From contig CACNDI010000007.1 of the NCBI GenBank assembly GCA_902619165.1, positions 1 through 64,000 of the forward strand: a stretch of 64,000 bases of DNA, read 5' to 3'. The DNA comes from an uncultured Alphaproteobacteria bacterium. Lineage in GTDB: Bacteria > Pseudomonadota > Alphaproteobacteria > Rhodobacterales > Rhodobacteraceae. A program made the position numbers and the translations under genes. The notes under the pieces were generated by a model. It was given only the letters and a program-made list of their open reading frames with translations, had not been told where the DNA came from and made no database searches. Positions 34,317 to 41,974 of this stretch are shown here, piece after piece. Position 1 is the first letter of the stretch. The number at the start of each line of letters is the position of its first letter.

Positions 34317-35388
34317 ATATCTGATACCTGTCTACAATCTTGTGAGCATTGGTTAGATGGCTAAAAAATATATCCGTTGCCGACTTCCATGAGAATTTCT
34401 CCGCATGCATACGAACAATTTTTCGGTCAATTTTTAGGGCAGCTAGACAGCCTTTCTTTAAGTCATTGTCCAAGATGCCTGCACCAGATTCACCTACGAC
34501 ATCTATTGGACCCGTGACTGGAAAAGCTGCTACAGGCAGACCGCAACCCATTGCTTCTAACAGAACAAGGCCAAAAGTATCTGTTCGACTAGGAAACACA
34601 AAAACATCCGCGCGATTGTAGAATGCTGGTAAGTTCTCCGTTGGATGCGCATCATGAAAAATAACTTTGGGATATTTTTTCTTCAGTGTTTTAAGAGCGG
34701 GCCCTTCTCCAACAACATGTTTTTCACCTGGTAGATCCAAATCTAAAAATCCACTAAGATTTTTCTCAACAGCTACTCGCCCAACATAAATAAAAACAGG
34801 TTTCGTTGCGTTATCCAGTTTTGCGATACTCGCGTTTAGCTTTTCGATGTTTCCAGTGGGTTTCTTAACGTTTCTGTTACATGGATTAAAAATGGTAAGA
34901 TCAACCCCTCGCGGCCACAATACAGGGTTTCCGATTTGCCATTTTTCTAGGTCTCTTATAACAGTGTTGGTTGGTGCCATCACATTTTTAGCCGGACTGT
35001 GAAACCAACGCAAGAGTGCGTATGTAGCTCCAAGCGGCAATTTAGTCCTAGAACGTATATACTCTGGAAAACGGGTGTGGAATGCAGTTGTGAAATCTAA
35101 ATTATGTGAAGTTGCGTAACGCCGGGCAGCCAGACCAAGTGGCCCCTCAGTTGCAATATGAATTGCGTCTGGTTGAGACACCTGAATTTTTTCAGCAATC
35201 TTTTTTCCTGGAAAAATTGAAAGTCTAATTTCCGGATAAGTTGGACAAGGAATCGTACGAAACGATTCAGGGGTAATAAGTTCAGCTTTATGCCCCATCT
35301 GGACCAAATGATCGCGTGTTTTTGTTAGTGTTTGTACAACTCCATTGACTTGTGGGTACCACGCATCTGTGATAATTAAAATTTTCAC
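34276..35388 (-). CDS. agt: Glycosyltransferase family 4, Agt-like (copy 2)
   Basis: A GT4 enzyme of 370 residues. It begins MKILIITDAWYPQVNGVVQT and contains IYVGRVAVEKNLSGFLDLD and FPSRTDTFGLVLLEAMGCG. It is clearly paralogous to the gene at 91-1083. It should add a sugar to diacylglycerol made by PlcP. The start overlaps the plcP stop by 4 nt, so the two are translationally coupled. Compared with copy 1 it has a longer C-terminus and central part. Confidence 0.9.
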   Translation of the reverse strand: MKILIITDAWYPQVNGVVQTLTKTRDHLVQMGHKAELITPESFRTIPCPTYPEIRLSIFPGKKIAEKIQVSQPDAIHIATEGPLGLAARRYATSHNLDFTTAFHTRFPEYIRSRTKLPLGATYALLRWFHSPAKNVMAPTNTVIRDLEKWQIGNPVLWPRGVDLTIFNPCNRNVKKPTGNIEKLNASIAKLDNATKPVFIYVGRVAVEKNLSGFLDLDLPGEKHVVGEGPALKTLKKKYPKVIFHDAHPTENLPAFYNRADVFVFPSRTDTFGLVLLEAMGCGLPVAAFPVTGPIDVVGESGAGILDNDLKKGCLAALKIDRKIVRMHAEKFSWKSATDIFFSHLTNAHKIVDRYQISKKPYKTNYRFGA

Positions 35389-36245
35389 GGACTGTTACTC
35401 TTGCTAAGTAGTTCACCAAGCGCTGCTGTTGGCCCCCCATCAATCCCGTCTTTCACTGATGATACATCAGCCACTGAAGCAATATTTTTTGAAATTTTAT
35501 CCCAATTTAGTAATTCCAATTTACCGTCGTAATGCTCTACCAGTGCAGAGCGAGATTCTACCCAATCACCGTCATTTCCGTATATGATTCCGTCTGTAAT
35601 TTTTAACTCTGGTTTGTGTATATGCCCGCATATAATTCCGCTACATCCGCGCCTTCGAGTTTCTGTTACCATTGCATGTTCAAATGCAGAAATGAATGAA
35701 ACTGCCAATTTGACTTTAAGTTTTAAGTATTGAGAAAACGACCAATAAGGCAGTTTGAATGCGTCACGCCAAATATTTAGCCAGCGATTCACGCGAAGCA
35801 AAATCTGATAAGCTTTGTCACCAATATACGCTAACCAGCGCGCATGTTGAATGACATGGTCAAAAAGATCACCATGCACGATCCACAGTCTCTTACCGTC
35901 AGCAGTTTCATGGATGTAGTCAAGGCATATTTTGATCTCACCAAAGGTCACATTAACAAATTGACGCGCTGCCTCATCATGGTTTCCTGGAATAAACACT
36001 ACATTCGTACCATGACGAGCTTTTCTGAGGAGTTTTTGCACGATGTCATTGTGAGCTTGTGGCCAATACCAACGCTTTTTCAATTGCCAACCGTCGATGA
36101 TATCTCCGACCAAAAACAAATTTTCAGATCGCGTACACTTTAAAAAATGCAGAAGTTGATCTGTACTGGCGCCAGGAGTACCAAGATGTATATCTGAAAT
36201 CCAGATACTTCTATAGATCTTGAGGCCATCAAACCGATTATCCAT
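35385..36245 (-). CDS. plcP: PlcP-type metallophosphoesterase (phospholipase C)
   Basis: A calcineurin-fold phosphoesterase of 286 residues related to LpxH. Metal-site motifs are ISDIHLGTPG (D18, H20), VGDIIDGW (D48), IPGNHD (87-90) and CGHIHKPE. In marine bacteria this type cleaves phospholipids to diacylglycerol during phosphate starvation and is paired with agt. Here agt follows with a 4-nt overlap and a PHO-box-like array lies upstream. No signal peptide. An LpxH role is less likely because of the partner gene. Confidence 0.92.
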   Translation of the reverse strand: MDNRFDGLKIYRSIWISDIHLGTPGASTDQLLHFLKCTRSENLFLVGDIIDGWQLKKRWYWPQAHNDIVQKLLRKARHGTNVVFIPGNHDEAARQFVNVTFGEIKICLDYIHETADGKRLWIVHGDLFDHVIQHARWLAYIGDKAYQILLRVNRWLNIWRDAFKLPYWSFSQYLKLKVKLAVSFISAFEHAMVTETRRRGCSGIICGHIHKPELKITDGIIYGNDGDWVESRSALVEHYDGKLELLNWDKISKNIASVADVSSVKDGIDGGPTAALGELLSKSNSP

Positions 36246-36290
36246 GAACCTGCCTTCTACTCTTAATCATCTAGATTGCATCCAAAGTTT

Positions 36291-36330
36291 TTTTCAAAAA
36301 TATTTCAGATTAGTAACATTTTTGTGAATA
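36291..36330 (-). promoter_or_regulatory. Candidate PHO-box array upstream of plcP
   Basis: On the minus strand four elements start 11 nt apart: TATTCAC, ATGTTAC, CTGAAAT and TTGAAAA. The first two fit the PHO half-site best. It would place the plcP-agt pair under PhoB, as shown for such pairs in other marine bacteria. Confidence 0.55.
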
Positions 36331-36728
36331 GAAAAACCTTAAAAAAAAAAAAGCGACATTTAGTTGATCTCAAATCTTCGACGCAAAAATAAAGTGGAGC
36401 TCAGCACAGAGCCCAATAACCAGTCTTTGATGAACAAAAACCTAAATAAAATGTTATTAAAGTAGACTAATCTAAATCAGATTAAGGAGATACCTGCTTT
36501 CTCTTTTAGCCATTTACCCATGCAACCAAGCGCTTCTGACCACTTGAACTTTGGATTGGATGAGAAAACTGATGACTAAAAAAATTCATAATAATGTTAT
36601 CTTTTTGTATTATTTATCTGAATACAATTAGATCTCGTTTCCCTCAAAGGGAGAATCTAGTGCCTGTAGATTTCTCCCTTTTTTCTGAAAAAGAAATAAT
36701 ATCGTGGATCTCTTATGAGGGTATAAAG
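36331..36728. other. Gap between plcP and phnD2
   Basis: No supported gene. A short inverted repeat (TAATCT and AGATTA, 5-nt spacer) lies at about 36468-36484. A terminator-shaped hairpin lies at 36646-36684. A minus-strand frame without a start codon ends near 36480 and reads NPKFKWSEALGCMGKWLKEK, which might be a decayed gene. Confidence 0.4.
36646..36684 (+). terminator. Orphan rho-independent terminator
   Basis: AAAGGGAGAATCT at 36646-36658 pairs with AGATTTCTCCCTT at 36668-36680 with one extra base, and a T-run follows to 36684. It is oriented rightward, but the two genes to its left run leftward. No rightward gene ends before it within 2 kb, so it may close a small RNA or a lost gene. 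Confidence 0.7.
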
Positions 36729-36757
36729 TTGTCAAAAATCTATTAGGTTTTTGTCAC
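36729..36757 (+). promoter_or_regulatory. PHO-box array upstream of phnD2
   Basis: TTGTCAA (36729), CTATTAG (36740) and TTGTCAC (36751) start 11 nt apart. The outer two are good half-sites. The array ends 49 nt before the preferred phnD2 start. Confidence 0.6.
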
Positions 36758-36806
36758 AAAAGCGTTAATGAACTTTTTAATAATTGGGAAAAGCAAGGAG
36801 TTAATT

Positions 36807-37685
36807 ATGAAATTTGTTATTAAAACTATATTGTTAATTTGCTTATCCCTAGGGATAGGCTCAGTAGTTTCAGCGAAAAATTACAAAATGGCTGTTACTG
36901 ATATTGAAGGAATGGATGCTCTTATCTCTGAGTGGGGGCCATTCAAGGACGCTTTAGAAAAAGCCACTGGTGATACTTTTGAATTTTTTGCCGTAAGCAA
37001 TCAAACTGCAACAGCAGAGGCATTGAGAGGAAAGAAATTAGATTTTGCAATAACAGGTCCTGCAGAGTATGTGGCAATTAACAAGCTTACAAACTCTCAA
37101 GCAATGATTGCGATTGCGAGACCAGATTATTACTGCGGTATTGTCGTTAAGACAGGAGTAGGAATAATGAAGATGGAAGATTTAAAAGGTAAAGCAGTCT
37201 CTTTTGCTAAGCCTGGGTCGACATCTGGACATTTTTGTCCGATGCAAGTGATGATGGACCATGGAGTAGACCCAATGAAAGACATCAAAGTAATCCATAC
37301 AAAGAAGGCATTGCAACATGCTGGGCTAGAGAGAGGTGATACAGCGGCAATTGGTGTCCGAATTAGCTCTTGGATCAAATATAATAGAACGCCCGAAAAT
37401 CAAGGTCAGTTCAAGGTGTTAGCTAGGTCAGGTGATCTGCCCTACGATATGATGATGGGTGGAGGTCATTTAACGCAGGCTGAAATAGATAAAGTAACCA
37501 AGGCAATGAAAGATAATGAAGATTCGCTGATTGCTGGAATTTTAGCTGGGCTTGATGATAAAGGTAAGCCAGCCAATGATAAATATATTGGCACAAGATT
37601 GCTGGAAGTTAATGATTCGGACTATGATGTGGTAAGAGCCATGTACAGGACAGCTGGATTGCCCGAATTTGATATTCAAGACTAA
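36807..37685 (+). CDS. Second phosphonate/phosphite-type ABC substrate-binding protein
   Basis: A periplasmic protein of about 292 residues from ATG 36807 (AAGGAG upstream; an ATG at 36768 is rejected). It has a Sec signal (LLICLSLGIGSVVSA). The PhnD-family pattern SFAKPGSTSGHF is present, and the pocket segment DFAITGPAEYVAIN differs from the first PhnD. The PhnD/PtxB/HtxB group binds phosphonates, phosphite or hypophosphite, and this divergent copy may serve one of these. No ptxD-like dehydrogenase is visible. A hairpin follows the gene, then its own ATPase and permease. Confidence 0.88.
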   Translation: MKFVIKTILLICLSLGIGSVVSAKNYKMAVTDIEGMDALISEWGPFKDALEKATGDTFEFFAVSNQTATAEALRGKKLDFAITGPAEYVAINKLTNSQAMIAIARPDYYCGIVVKTGVGIMKMEDLKGKAVSFAKPGSTSGHFCPMQVMMDHGVDPMKDIKVIHTKKALQHAGLERGDTAAIGVRISSWIKYNRTPENQGQFKVLARSGDLPYDMMMGGGHLTQAEIDKVTKAMKDNEDSLIAGILAGLDDKGKPANDKYIGTRLLEVNDSDYDVVRAMYRTAGLPEFDIQD

Positions 37686-37702
37686 TCCATAGATGTATGG
37701 AG

Positions 37703-37728
37703 AGCGCTCTATGCTAGTATAGGGCGCT
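37703..37728 (+). other. Stem-loop between phnD2 and phnC2
   Basis: A 10-bp stem: AGCGCTCTAT at 37703-37712 pairs with ATAGGGCGCT at 37719-37728, one G-U pair, 6-nt loop. It sits 17 nt after the phnD2 stop and ends 6 nt before the phnC2 ATG, so it could also limit translation of phnC2. Confidence 0.8.
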
Positions 37729-37734
37729 TGATAT

Positions 37735-38502
37735 ATGATTGATTTAGAAATAAAAGATTTAAAAAAAAGCTTCGGTAGCGAATCTGTATTAAAAGGTCTT
37801 TCTTTTAGCGTTAATTCGCAAAGTTTATTAGCGATAATTGGTTCTAATGGAGCAGGTAAATCTACCTTGCTGAGATGTTGCAGCCGCTTAATTGAGCCAT
37901 CGAGTGGAAGTATCAAAGTTTTTGACAAGGAAATAACAAATTTAAATAGTCATCGGCTACGACAAATACGAAGAGATGTAGGGTTTATTTTTCAACGGCA
38001 TAATCTAGTTCCTCGACTGAGTGTGTTGTCTAATGTTATTCATGGAGATTTTGGAAATATCACTAGCGGTTTAAAGGGAGTAACACGATGGTTTCATTTT
38101 CTGGCACCCCAAGCTTCTAGGTCAAGGGCAATGGATTGCCTACGGAAGGTGAATTTATCTCACCTTGCGATGAAACGAGTTGACACCCTTTCAGGAGGGC
38201 AATCTCAAAGAGTTGCAATAGCAAGAGTTCTGATGCAAAAACCCAAATTATTACTTGCTGATGAGCCAGTCGCTAGCCTTGACCCAGTAGCTGCAAAAAC
38301 AGTTATGGAGCTTCTCACAGAACTATGTAAAAAAGAAAAGATGACAGTCATATTTACCTCCCACAATGTTGAAGATGCAGTAAAATATTCTGACAAAGTT
38401 TTAGCTTTAAAAGACGGTGAAATAAGTTTCTTCAAAGCAAGTAAAACGATAGATCAAAAAAAATTAATTGCACAATACGACAGCTCTGTAAGATTCGTTT
38501 AA
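37735..38502 (+). CDS. Phosphonate-type ABC transporter ATP-binding protein (second system)
   Basis: An ABC ATPase of 255 residues of the PhnC group: Walker A GSNGAGKST, FQRHNLVPRLSVLSNVIHGDF, signature LSGGQSQRVAIA and Walker B LLLADEPVASLDP. It energises the second importer. The gene starts 6 nt after a stem-loop with little room for a ribosome site, so its translation may be limited relative to the binding protein. The permease gene follows 5 nt on. Confidence 0.9.
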   Translation: MIDLEIKDLKKSFGSESVLKGLSFSVNSQSLLAIIGSNGAGKSTLLRCCSRLIEPSSGSIKVFDKEITNLNSHRLRQIRRDVGFIFQRHNLVPRLSVLSNVIHGDFGNITSGLKGVTRWFHFLAPQASRSRAMDCLRKVNLSHLAMKRVDTLSGGQSQRVAIARVLMQKPKLLLADEPVASLDPVAAKTVMELLTELCKKEKMTVIFTSHNVEDAVKYSDKVLALKDGEISFFKASKTIDQKKLIAQYDSSVRFV

Positions 38503-38507
38503 TTGAT

Positions 38508-39353
38508 ATGAACCAGAAAATGAAAACCCCAAAAAGATTTGAACAAATATCATCCTTTCAATATATGTCCATTATTGTTTTCTTTTTGATTATGGTGTGG
38601 GCTCTTGATGGCTCCGGTTTTTCCTTTAGCAAATTATTTGGAAGCAGTGAGTACATTGGTAGGTTTCTCAGTGAAGCCTTTCCTCCTATTAGCGAGCATA
38701 GATTAAGCTGGAATGATTTTAACAGGTATATTTTGCTCTTAATTGAGACGGCTCAAATGGCAATTTTTGGTACGTTTTTAGGAATAATTGTAGGTTTTTT
38801 ATTTGCGCTGATGGCCTCAAGAGGCTTATTCGGAAATAGCATCCCGGCAAGAATGCTTCAAGTAGTTGCAAAGTTTCTAATAACATTTATGCGAACAATA
38901 CCTGATTTAGTATGGGCAATAATATTTGTAATGGTTGTAGGGCTTGGAGCTTTTGCAGGCACATTAACGATTGCAATAGACACAATAGGATTTGTAGGTA
39001 GATTTTTTGCTGAAGAGATGGAGGATGTTGAAAGGAGTGCAGCTGAAGGTATAGAGAGTAGTGGAGCGTCAAAGCTAGACAGTACTTTTTCAGCAATCAT
39101 TCCTGCCGCCATGCCTGGCTTTATAACGACATCGCTTTTCGCCTTAGAAAAGTCTGTAAGAGGATCAGTGGTGTTAGGTCTAGTTGGTGCTGGTGGAATC
39201 GGAATGGAATTAAACAGTCTTTTTAATTGGATGGCTTACGATAGAGCTGTTGTAGTAATAGGCTTAATGTTTGTTTTAATATTGTTCGTAGAACAAATTA
39301 GCAGTTATGCTCGCTTAAAGATACTTGATGGATCTGTTAAGAGTGGGAAATAA
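38508..39353 (+). CDS. Phosphonate-type ABC transporter permease (second system)
   Basis: A PhnE-group permease of 281 residues with helices near 20-36 and throughout the second half. Family motifs are FMRTIPDLVWAIIFVM, GRFFAEEMEDVE and EKSVRGSVVLGLVGAGGIG. Only one permease is present, so it probably works as a homodimer, unlike the two-PhnE first system. Last transport gene before the methyltransferase, 26 nt away. Confidence 0.9.
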   Translation: MNQKMKTPKRFEQISSFQYMSIIVFFLIMVWALDGSGFSFSKLFGSSEYIGRFLSEAFPPISEHRLSWNDFNRYILLLIETAQMAIFGTFLGIIVGFLFALMASRGLFGNSIPARMLQVVAKFLITFMRTIPDLVWAIIFVMVVGLGAFAGTLTIAIDTIGFVGRFFAEEMEDVERSAAEGIESSGASKLDSTFSAIIPAAMPGFITTSLFALEKSVRGSVVLGLVGAGGIGMELNSLFNWMAYDRAVVVIGLMFVLILFVEQISSYARLKILDGSVKSGK

Positions 39354-39379
39354 CGCATTTGGAAAAGAAAGGTAGAAAA

Positions 39380-40045
39380 ATGTCAAAAACAGATACGGCG
39401 TATCAGTATTGGAATACTGAATGGGATAATAAAATTGTTACCGAGAAATGGACTGTAGCTGAGCCAGAGGTGCTCGCAACTTTCGAAAATATCGGGCCAT
39501 CTAAAAAGGTTTTAGATCTCGGTGCCGGGGTAGGCCGGCATAGCCTTCCTTTTGCGGAAAACGGTTGTGAGGTTACTGCTTTTGATGCAGCAGAAAGTGG
39601 ACTTGCTTCTATTGAGCAGTTAGGAAAAGAAAAAAGTGTTTCTATAAAAACAGTACTTGGAAAAATGGATCAATTACCCTTCGCTAATGAGTACTTCGAT
39701 CACGTGTTATCGTGGAATGTGATTTACCATGGTAATCACAATATTTTAATTGATACTGTAAATGAGATAAAAAGAGTACTTAAACCTGGAGGCACGTTTC
39801 ATGGAACCATGCTCCCTAAGAAAAGAATTGACCTTTTAAAAAGTGAATTCGATTGCAAAGAGATTTCCACAAACACTTGGATAGTCAATTCAGACTCTGA
39901 AAGCGATAAGGCTCATCCTCATTATTATTGTACTGCCAACGAATTAACGTCGATATTTAAGGATTTTGAATTTAATCGGCTTACTATGCAAGAACATGAT
40001 AAACCAAACTCATGGCATTGGCATCTGATGGTCGAAAAGCTGTAG
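39380..40045 (+). CDS. Class I SAM-dependent methyltransferase
   Basis: A methyltransferase of 221 residues from ATG 39380. The SAM motif is VLDLGAGVGRHSLPFA, followed by FDHVLSWNVIYHG and KRVLKPGGTFHGTML. It looks closest to TehB-like or general class I enzymes. It has three cysteines but not the arrangement I would expect of an arsenite methyltransferase. It lies 26 nt after the second permease on the same strand, so cotranscription is likely. Substrate unknown; methylation of something imported by this system is only a guess. Confidence 0.85.
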   Translation: MSKTDTAYQYWNTEWDNKIVTEKWTVAEPEVLATFENIGPSKKVLDLGAGVGRHSLPFAENGCEVTAFDAAESGLASIEQLGKEKSVSIKTVLGKMDQLPFANEYFDHVLSWNVIYHGNHNILIDTVNEIKRVLKPGGTFHGTMLPKKRIDLLKSEFDCKEISTNTWIVNSDSESDKAHPHYYCTANELTSIFKDFEFNRLTMQEHDKPNSWHWHLMVEKL

Positions 40046-40119
40046 CTTAAATGAGTAAATTAGGGCGCCTTTTTATAGTATACAAACATAAGAGGTCCGC
40101 CTAATTCAACCGCATAACA

Positions 40120-40776
40120 TCATTTCCTACCATTTTCAATTAGGTTACAAACAGCAAGTGCAGAAACTCCACCTAATACTTGAAATAATATAAAAAAGGG
40201 AAGATCAGAGAAATTAATGCCTGAAAATGTATCCGTCAAGGTCCTAGCGAATGTTACTGCTGGGTTAGCAAAACTGGTAGAAGAGGTGAACCAATAAGCA
40301 CCTGTTATATATAAGCCTACTAATGCGGGTACCTTTCTGGGACTATATCTTGATCCTAGCAATATAGTAAAAATTAGGCCAAAAGTCGCAACGAACTCGG
40401 CAATATAAATTGGTGAGCCCGTTCTTATCTTTGACGAAAATTGTATGATACTTACATCAAACATAAAATGAGCAACCCAGGTTCCAAAAACTGATCCCGC
40501 TATTTGGGAAAGTAAGTATGTAGAAAGCTCAACATTATTAAGATTCCCTCTTAAACGCATAACTAGTGATACAGCTGGATTGAAGTGAGCGCCCGAAACT
40601 GGAGCTAGAATTGTGATCATAACAAATAAAATCGCCCCTGTAGCTATGGTATTTCCTAATAAAGCCAAAGACTCAATTCCTGCTGAAAGCCTTTCACTCA
40701 TTATGCCTGAGCCGACTATCGTCCCTAATAAAAAAGAGGTACCTATAAACTCTGCTATGTTTTTTTTATATGTCAT
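40120..40776 (-). CDS. Aquaglyceroporin (MIP family), AqpS-like
   Basis: A MIP channel of 218 residues with six helices and two NPA boxes, GAHFNPAVSLVMRLRG and FANPAVTFARTL. The short length, ANPAVTFAR and SRYSPRKVPALVGLYI resemble the AqpS group, which rhizobia use for efflux of arsenite or methylated arsenicals. Because ArsJ is also in this window, a role in arsenic handling is reasonable. Glycerol or water transport is the alternative, and the neighbouring ugp genes would fit that. Convergent with the methyltransferase. Confidence 0.85.
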   Translation of the reverse strand: MTYKKNIAEFIGTSFLLGTIVGSGIMSERLSAGIESLALLGNTIATGAILFVMITILAPVSGAHFNPAVSLVMRLRGNLNNVELSTYLLSQIAGSVFGTWVAHFMFDVSIIQFSSKIRTGSPIYIAEFVATFGLIFTILLGSRYSPRKVPALVGLYITGAYWFTSSTSFANPAVTFARTLTDTFSGINFSDLPFFILFQVLGGVSALAVCNLIENGRK

Positions 40777-40908
40777 TCAATTTTTTCTCTTTTGCTTTTC
40801 TAGTCTTTTAACATTGTATCCGATTATTGAAGTTTATCTTTTTTGCTTACTAATAAGTAAATTTTATTTTAAAAAAGCGACATAAATAATTAGAAATTTT
40901 TGATAAAA

Positions 40909-40937
40909 TTTTCATTTTTTTGTAATAAAACTGGAAG
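40909..40937 (+). promoter_or_regulatory. Candidate PHO box upstream of the TIM-barrel gene
   Basis: TTTTCAT (40909), TTGTAAT (40920) and CTGGAAG (40931) start 11 nt apart, rightward. They lie in a T-rich stretch, which weakens the evidence. A strong ribosome site AAAAGGAG is found before the ATG at 40964. Confidence 0.4.
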
Positions 40938-40963
40938 ATGCTGACCTTAAAAGGAGATCTCAG

Positions 40964-41791
40964 ATGAAACCATTTAAAATTGGGGCGGCAATGCCAATAA
41001 GTGAAGTTGAAAATCATAAACCTTGGTTATTCGATGATGAAAGAGATTTAGAACTTCAAGATTTCGTCAGCAATGAAATTTACATAAACGAAGATTGGAA
41101 AAATATTGCTCAAACTGCTAAAAAGAAACTGAAAGGGTTTAATGGAAGACTGGGGGTGCATGGCCCATTTTGGGGTTTAGACTTTTCTTGCTTTGACTCT
41201 GAGGTTGCAAAAGTAATCTCTAAAAGACTTTGTCAAGGGGTAGAAGCAGCAGCAGAAACCGGTGCGATACAAATGGTTATGCACTCACCATTTGATAACT
41301 GGCACGAATTTAATAGATTCAATATCTACAATGGTAAGCGAGCATTGGAACAAGTCTTTGACGTAGTAGCAAGAATTATTTCTCCAGCTCTAAAGATTGC
41401 AGAAAATGAAGGAGTCGAGTTGGTTATGGAAAATATTAAGGATATCAATCCACAGACTAGAAGGCAGCTAGTTGAGAGCATAGAATCTAATTCTCTAAAG
41501 CTTTCGATAGATACTGGGCATGCACATATAGCAGGGCTTGCTTCTAAAGCCCCACCCGTCGATATTTTTGTTGAAGACGCAGGCAATCTATTGAAGCATG
41601 TTCATATTCAAGATGGTGATGGTTATGCAGACCGACACCAAGCACCCGGCAATGGAACAATTAATTGGCATTCTGTTTTCCAATCCCTAAGTTTCTTAGA
41701 GAGCAACCCACATTTAATCCTAGAACTCAAAAACTATGGAGAAATACCAATAGCATTTTCTTATCTCAGCGAAAGAGGGCTGGCTTTTTAA
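40964..41791 (+). CDS. Xylose-isomerase-like TIM-barrel sugar phosphate isomerase/epimerase
   Basis: An AP-endonuclease-2/xylose-isomerase-fold protein of 275 residues. Metal-site segments are VMENIKD, LSIDTGHAHIAG, HVHIQDGDGYADRHQAPGNG and LILELKN. Members isomerise or epimerise sugars or act on related phosphoesters. It is divergent in style from its neighbours and lies next to ugpC, facing it. A role in sugar or glycerophosphodiester catabolism under phosphate stress is inferred from the location and possible PHO box. Confidence 0.82.
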   Translation: MKPFKIGAAMPISEVENHKPWLFDDERDLELQDFVSNEIYINEDWKNIAQTAKKKLKGFNGRLGVHGPFWGLDFSCFDSEVAKVISKRLCQGVEAAAETGAIQMVMHSPFDNWHEFNRFNIYNGKRALEQVFDVVARIISPALKIAENEGVELVMENIKDINPQTRRQLVESIESNSLKLSIDTGHAHIAGLASKAPPVDIFVEDAGNLLKHVHIQDGDGYADRHQAPGNGTINWHSVFQSLSFLESNPHLILELKNYGEIPIAFSYLSERGLAF

Positions 41792-41974
41792 GACAACGGA
41801 ATGTAACTTAAAGCAAGAACAAGCAAAACATCGTCCTTATTTTTTACCTATTTGTATGGGTACAAACTATGCTTATAGATTAAACAATTAGCATTTAATT
41901 CTTTTGTTGTTTGTCAAATGAACTAAGATGCCCTTGTCTCTCTTCAATAATAAGGCGAAAAAGCTTACAGAAAT

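Noticed and set aside
35385-36245. UDP-2,3-diacylglucosamine pyrophosphatase LpxH
   Set aside because: The fold is related, but translational coupling with agt and the PHO-like site favour PlcP.
39380-40045. ArsM-type arsenite methyltransferase
   Set aside because: Three cysteines are present, but the surrounding motifs of ArsM are not seen; a general class I methyltransferase is safer.
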